Source of the DNA: DATFXF01 sp035258565
GTDB lineage: Bacteria; Acidobacteriota; Terriglobia; Acidiferrales; UBA7541
Direction of reading: 5' to 3'
Assembly (NCBI GenBank): GCA_035258565.1
Contig: DATFXF010000402.1
Location: 1-7,085 of the forward strand
Length of the DNA: 7,085 bases
The translations under genes and the position numbers were made by a program. Under the pieces are notes generated by a model. That model did no database searches. It was not told the DNA's origin and was given only the letters and a program-made list of their open reading frames with translations. Within the stretch, counting starts at the first letter, position 1. Each line of letters opens with the position of its first letter. This document shows, one piece after another, positions 6,324-7,085 of the stretch.

Positions 6324-6455
6324 GAGCAGCGCCTGTTGAACCATGGCCAGCCGCAGTGCAGCTCAACGGCTTCCCCAGCAACCTGGGCGTACGCGCTCCT
6401 CACGCGGCACTGATCGTACCGAATCTGGCCCTCTTTCGAAGCCAGCCGCTCCTGT

Positions 6456-7085
6456 TCAGCTGGGCTTGCGGGCCGTCAAGGTGACCGCCACCGCCGCCAA
6501 TCCGCCGCCGGGTTCTGATTCGGCCGGCCGCTCGGCAACCAACTGCACGTCAGTGAAGCCCGCTCCGCGGATGGTGGTGAGATACTCCTGCTCCTCGAGC
6601 GCGCCGGAAACGCAAGCGCACCAACTCTCCAGGTTCGCTCGTTCGCGAAATCTTTGGATGGCTTCCGACTCGCCGCGAAGAACAATGTCGGCGACCGAAA
6701 GCCGCCCGCTGGGCCGCAGCACGCGAAAGATCTCCCGATAGACGGCGGCTTTGTCCGGAGCAAGATTGATCACGCAGTTGCTGATGGCGGCGTCGACCGC
6801 ACCATCGGCGAGCGGCAGTTGCTCAATGTCCGCGCGGGCAAAGGTCACCTGCGCGTAGTTGCCACTGGGTGCGTTGCGGCGCGCGCGGTCCAACATCTCT
6901 TCGGTCAAGTCATACCCGTACACGCGCCCTCCCGGCCCTACCTGATTTGCGGCGAGAAACGAGTCCATCCCTGCGCCCGCTCCGAGGTCCACCACCACCT
7001 CTCCGGGCTCGAGATTTGCATAACGCACGGGCGCGCCGCTGCCTTCCCCGAGATAGGCGCCCCTCGGCACGGAGGCCAATTCTTC
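6456..7085 (-). CDS. ArsM-like SAM-dependent methyltransferase, N-terminus outside window
   Basis: 209 residues are visible; the frame is open to the window edge, so the start lies beyond 7085 and the internal TTG at 7079 is not a start. The fold is a class I SAM methyltransferase: motif I VVDLGAGAGMD (visible residues 31-41), YDLTEEML with acidic D59, DIEQLPLADGAVDAAISNC (86-104), and FRVLRPSGRLSVADIVL. ISNCVINLAPDK and CACVSGALEEQEY are hallmarks of the arsenite methyltransferase family, which transfers methyl groups from SAM to trivalent arsenic; C104 and C158 match the two family cysteines that bind methylarsenite. Oddly, the usual GCGNP stretch, which carries a third cysteine, reads GEGSGAP here (13-19), so that cysteine is Glu14. 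The enzyme may therefore differ in substrate. No arsenic operon genes are visible. Membership of the ArsM-like family is fairly sure; arsenic as substrate is not, hence no symbol. Confidence 0.9.
   Translation of the reverse strand, partial: EELASVPRGAYLGEGSGAPVRYANLEPGEVVVDLGAGAGMDSFLAANQVGPGGRVYGYDLTEEMLDRARRNAPSGNYAQVTFARADIEQLPLADGAVDAAISNCVINLAPDKAAVYREIFRVLRPSGRLSVADIVLRGESEAIQRFRERANLESWCACVSGALEEQEYLTTIRGAGFTDVQLVAERPAESEPGGGLAAVAVTLTARKPS

Larger units (their letters stand above)
5893..6455. other. 563-base intergenic region without a convincing gene
   Basis: Between the methyltransferase stop and the lectin start I find no open frame with a ribosome binding site, recognisable domain or the strong third-position GC bias of the flanking genes. 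The longest minus-strand frame (5940-6200, GTG start) has no such support. The region contains a candidate lectin promoter with associated repeats (6057-6105), a leader hairpin (5970-6002), a small perfect hairpin AGCTTG-GTGG-CAAGCT (6166-6181) and a larger hairpin (6279-6323). The rest shows nothing I can name. Confidence 0.6.

Noticed and set aside
6343..6741. Plus-strand open frame of 132 codons opposite the methyltransferase
   Set aside because: Antisense shadow of a clearly coding GC-rich gene; its protein is low-complexity Arg/Ser/Pro-rich with no domain pattern.
354..7085. A single system joining kinase, lectin and methyltransferase
   Set aside because: The kinase and lectin genes converge on a terminator and the methyltransferase is separated by 563 bases with its own hairpin; nothing in the sequence links the three functions beyond proximity.

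Overview
The window looks like a chromosomal piece of a GC-rich soil or environmental bacterium, most likely an acidobacterium. This rests on gene style, not on a marker gene: a large serine/threonine kinase with an N-terminal zinc ribbon, one membrane helix, a TolB-like domain and a long TPR tail, beside a secreted L-type lectin. No rRNA, tRNA, CRISPR array, transposase or integrase is visible.

Layout, left to right. (1) 1-231 (+): C-terminal end of an unrecognised gene cut by the window edge. (2) 232-353: short gap with a 12-bp inverted repeat that begins inside the end of the first gene, and a weak ribosome binding site. (3) 354-4022 (+): transmembrane receptor-type Ser/Thr kinase of about 1222 residues. 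(4) 4023-4107: convergent gap with a strong hairpin terminator whose T-run serves the minus-strand gene. (5) 4108-5892 (-): secreted 594-residue protein with a complete legume-type lectin metal site, six close cysteine pairs and a PxKF-like C-terminal end. (6) 5893-6455: 563-base gap without a convincing gene, holding a candidate lectin promoter (TTGACA with a tandem 9-bp repeat abutting it and two overlapping palindromes in the spacer), a leader hairpin, and a separate 45-base near-perfect hairpin behind the next gene. (7) 6456-7085 (-): class I SAM-dependent methyltransferase of the arsenite methyltransferase (ArsM/AS3MT) type, N-terminus outside the window.

The genes do not form one operon. 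The kinase and lectin genes converge on the terminator, and the methyltransferase is separated from the lectin gene by more than 500 bases. A functional link between the periplasmic TPR sensor of the kinase and the exported lectin is possible but is only inferred from proximity. The points most worth checking are the loss of a conserved arsenic-binding cysteine in the methyltransferase, the compact promoter architecture ahead of the lectin gene, and the lectin architecture itself.
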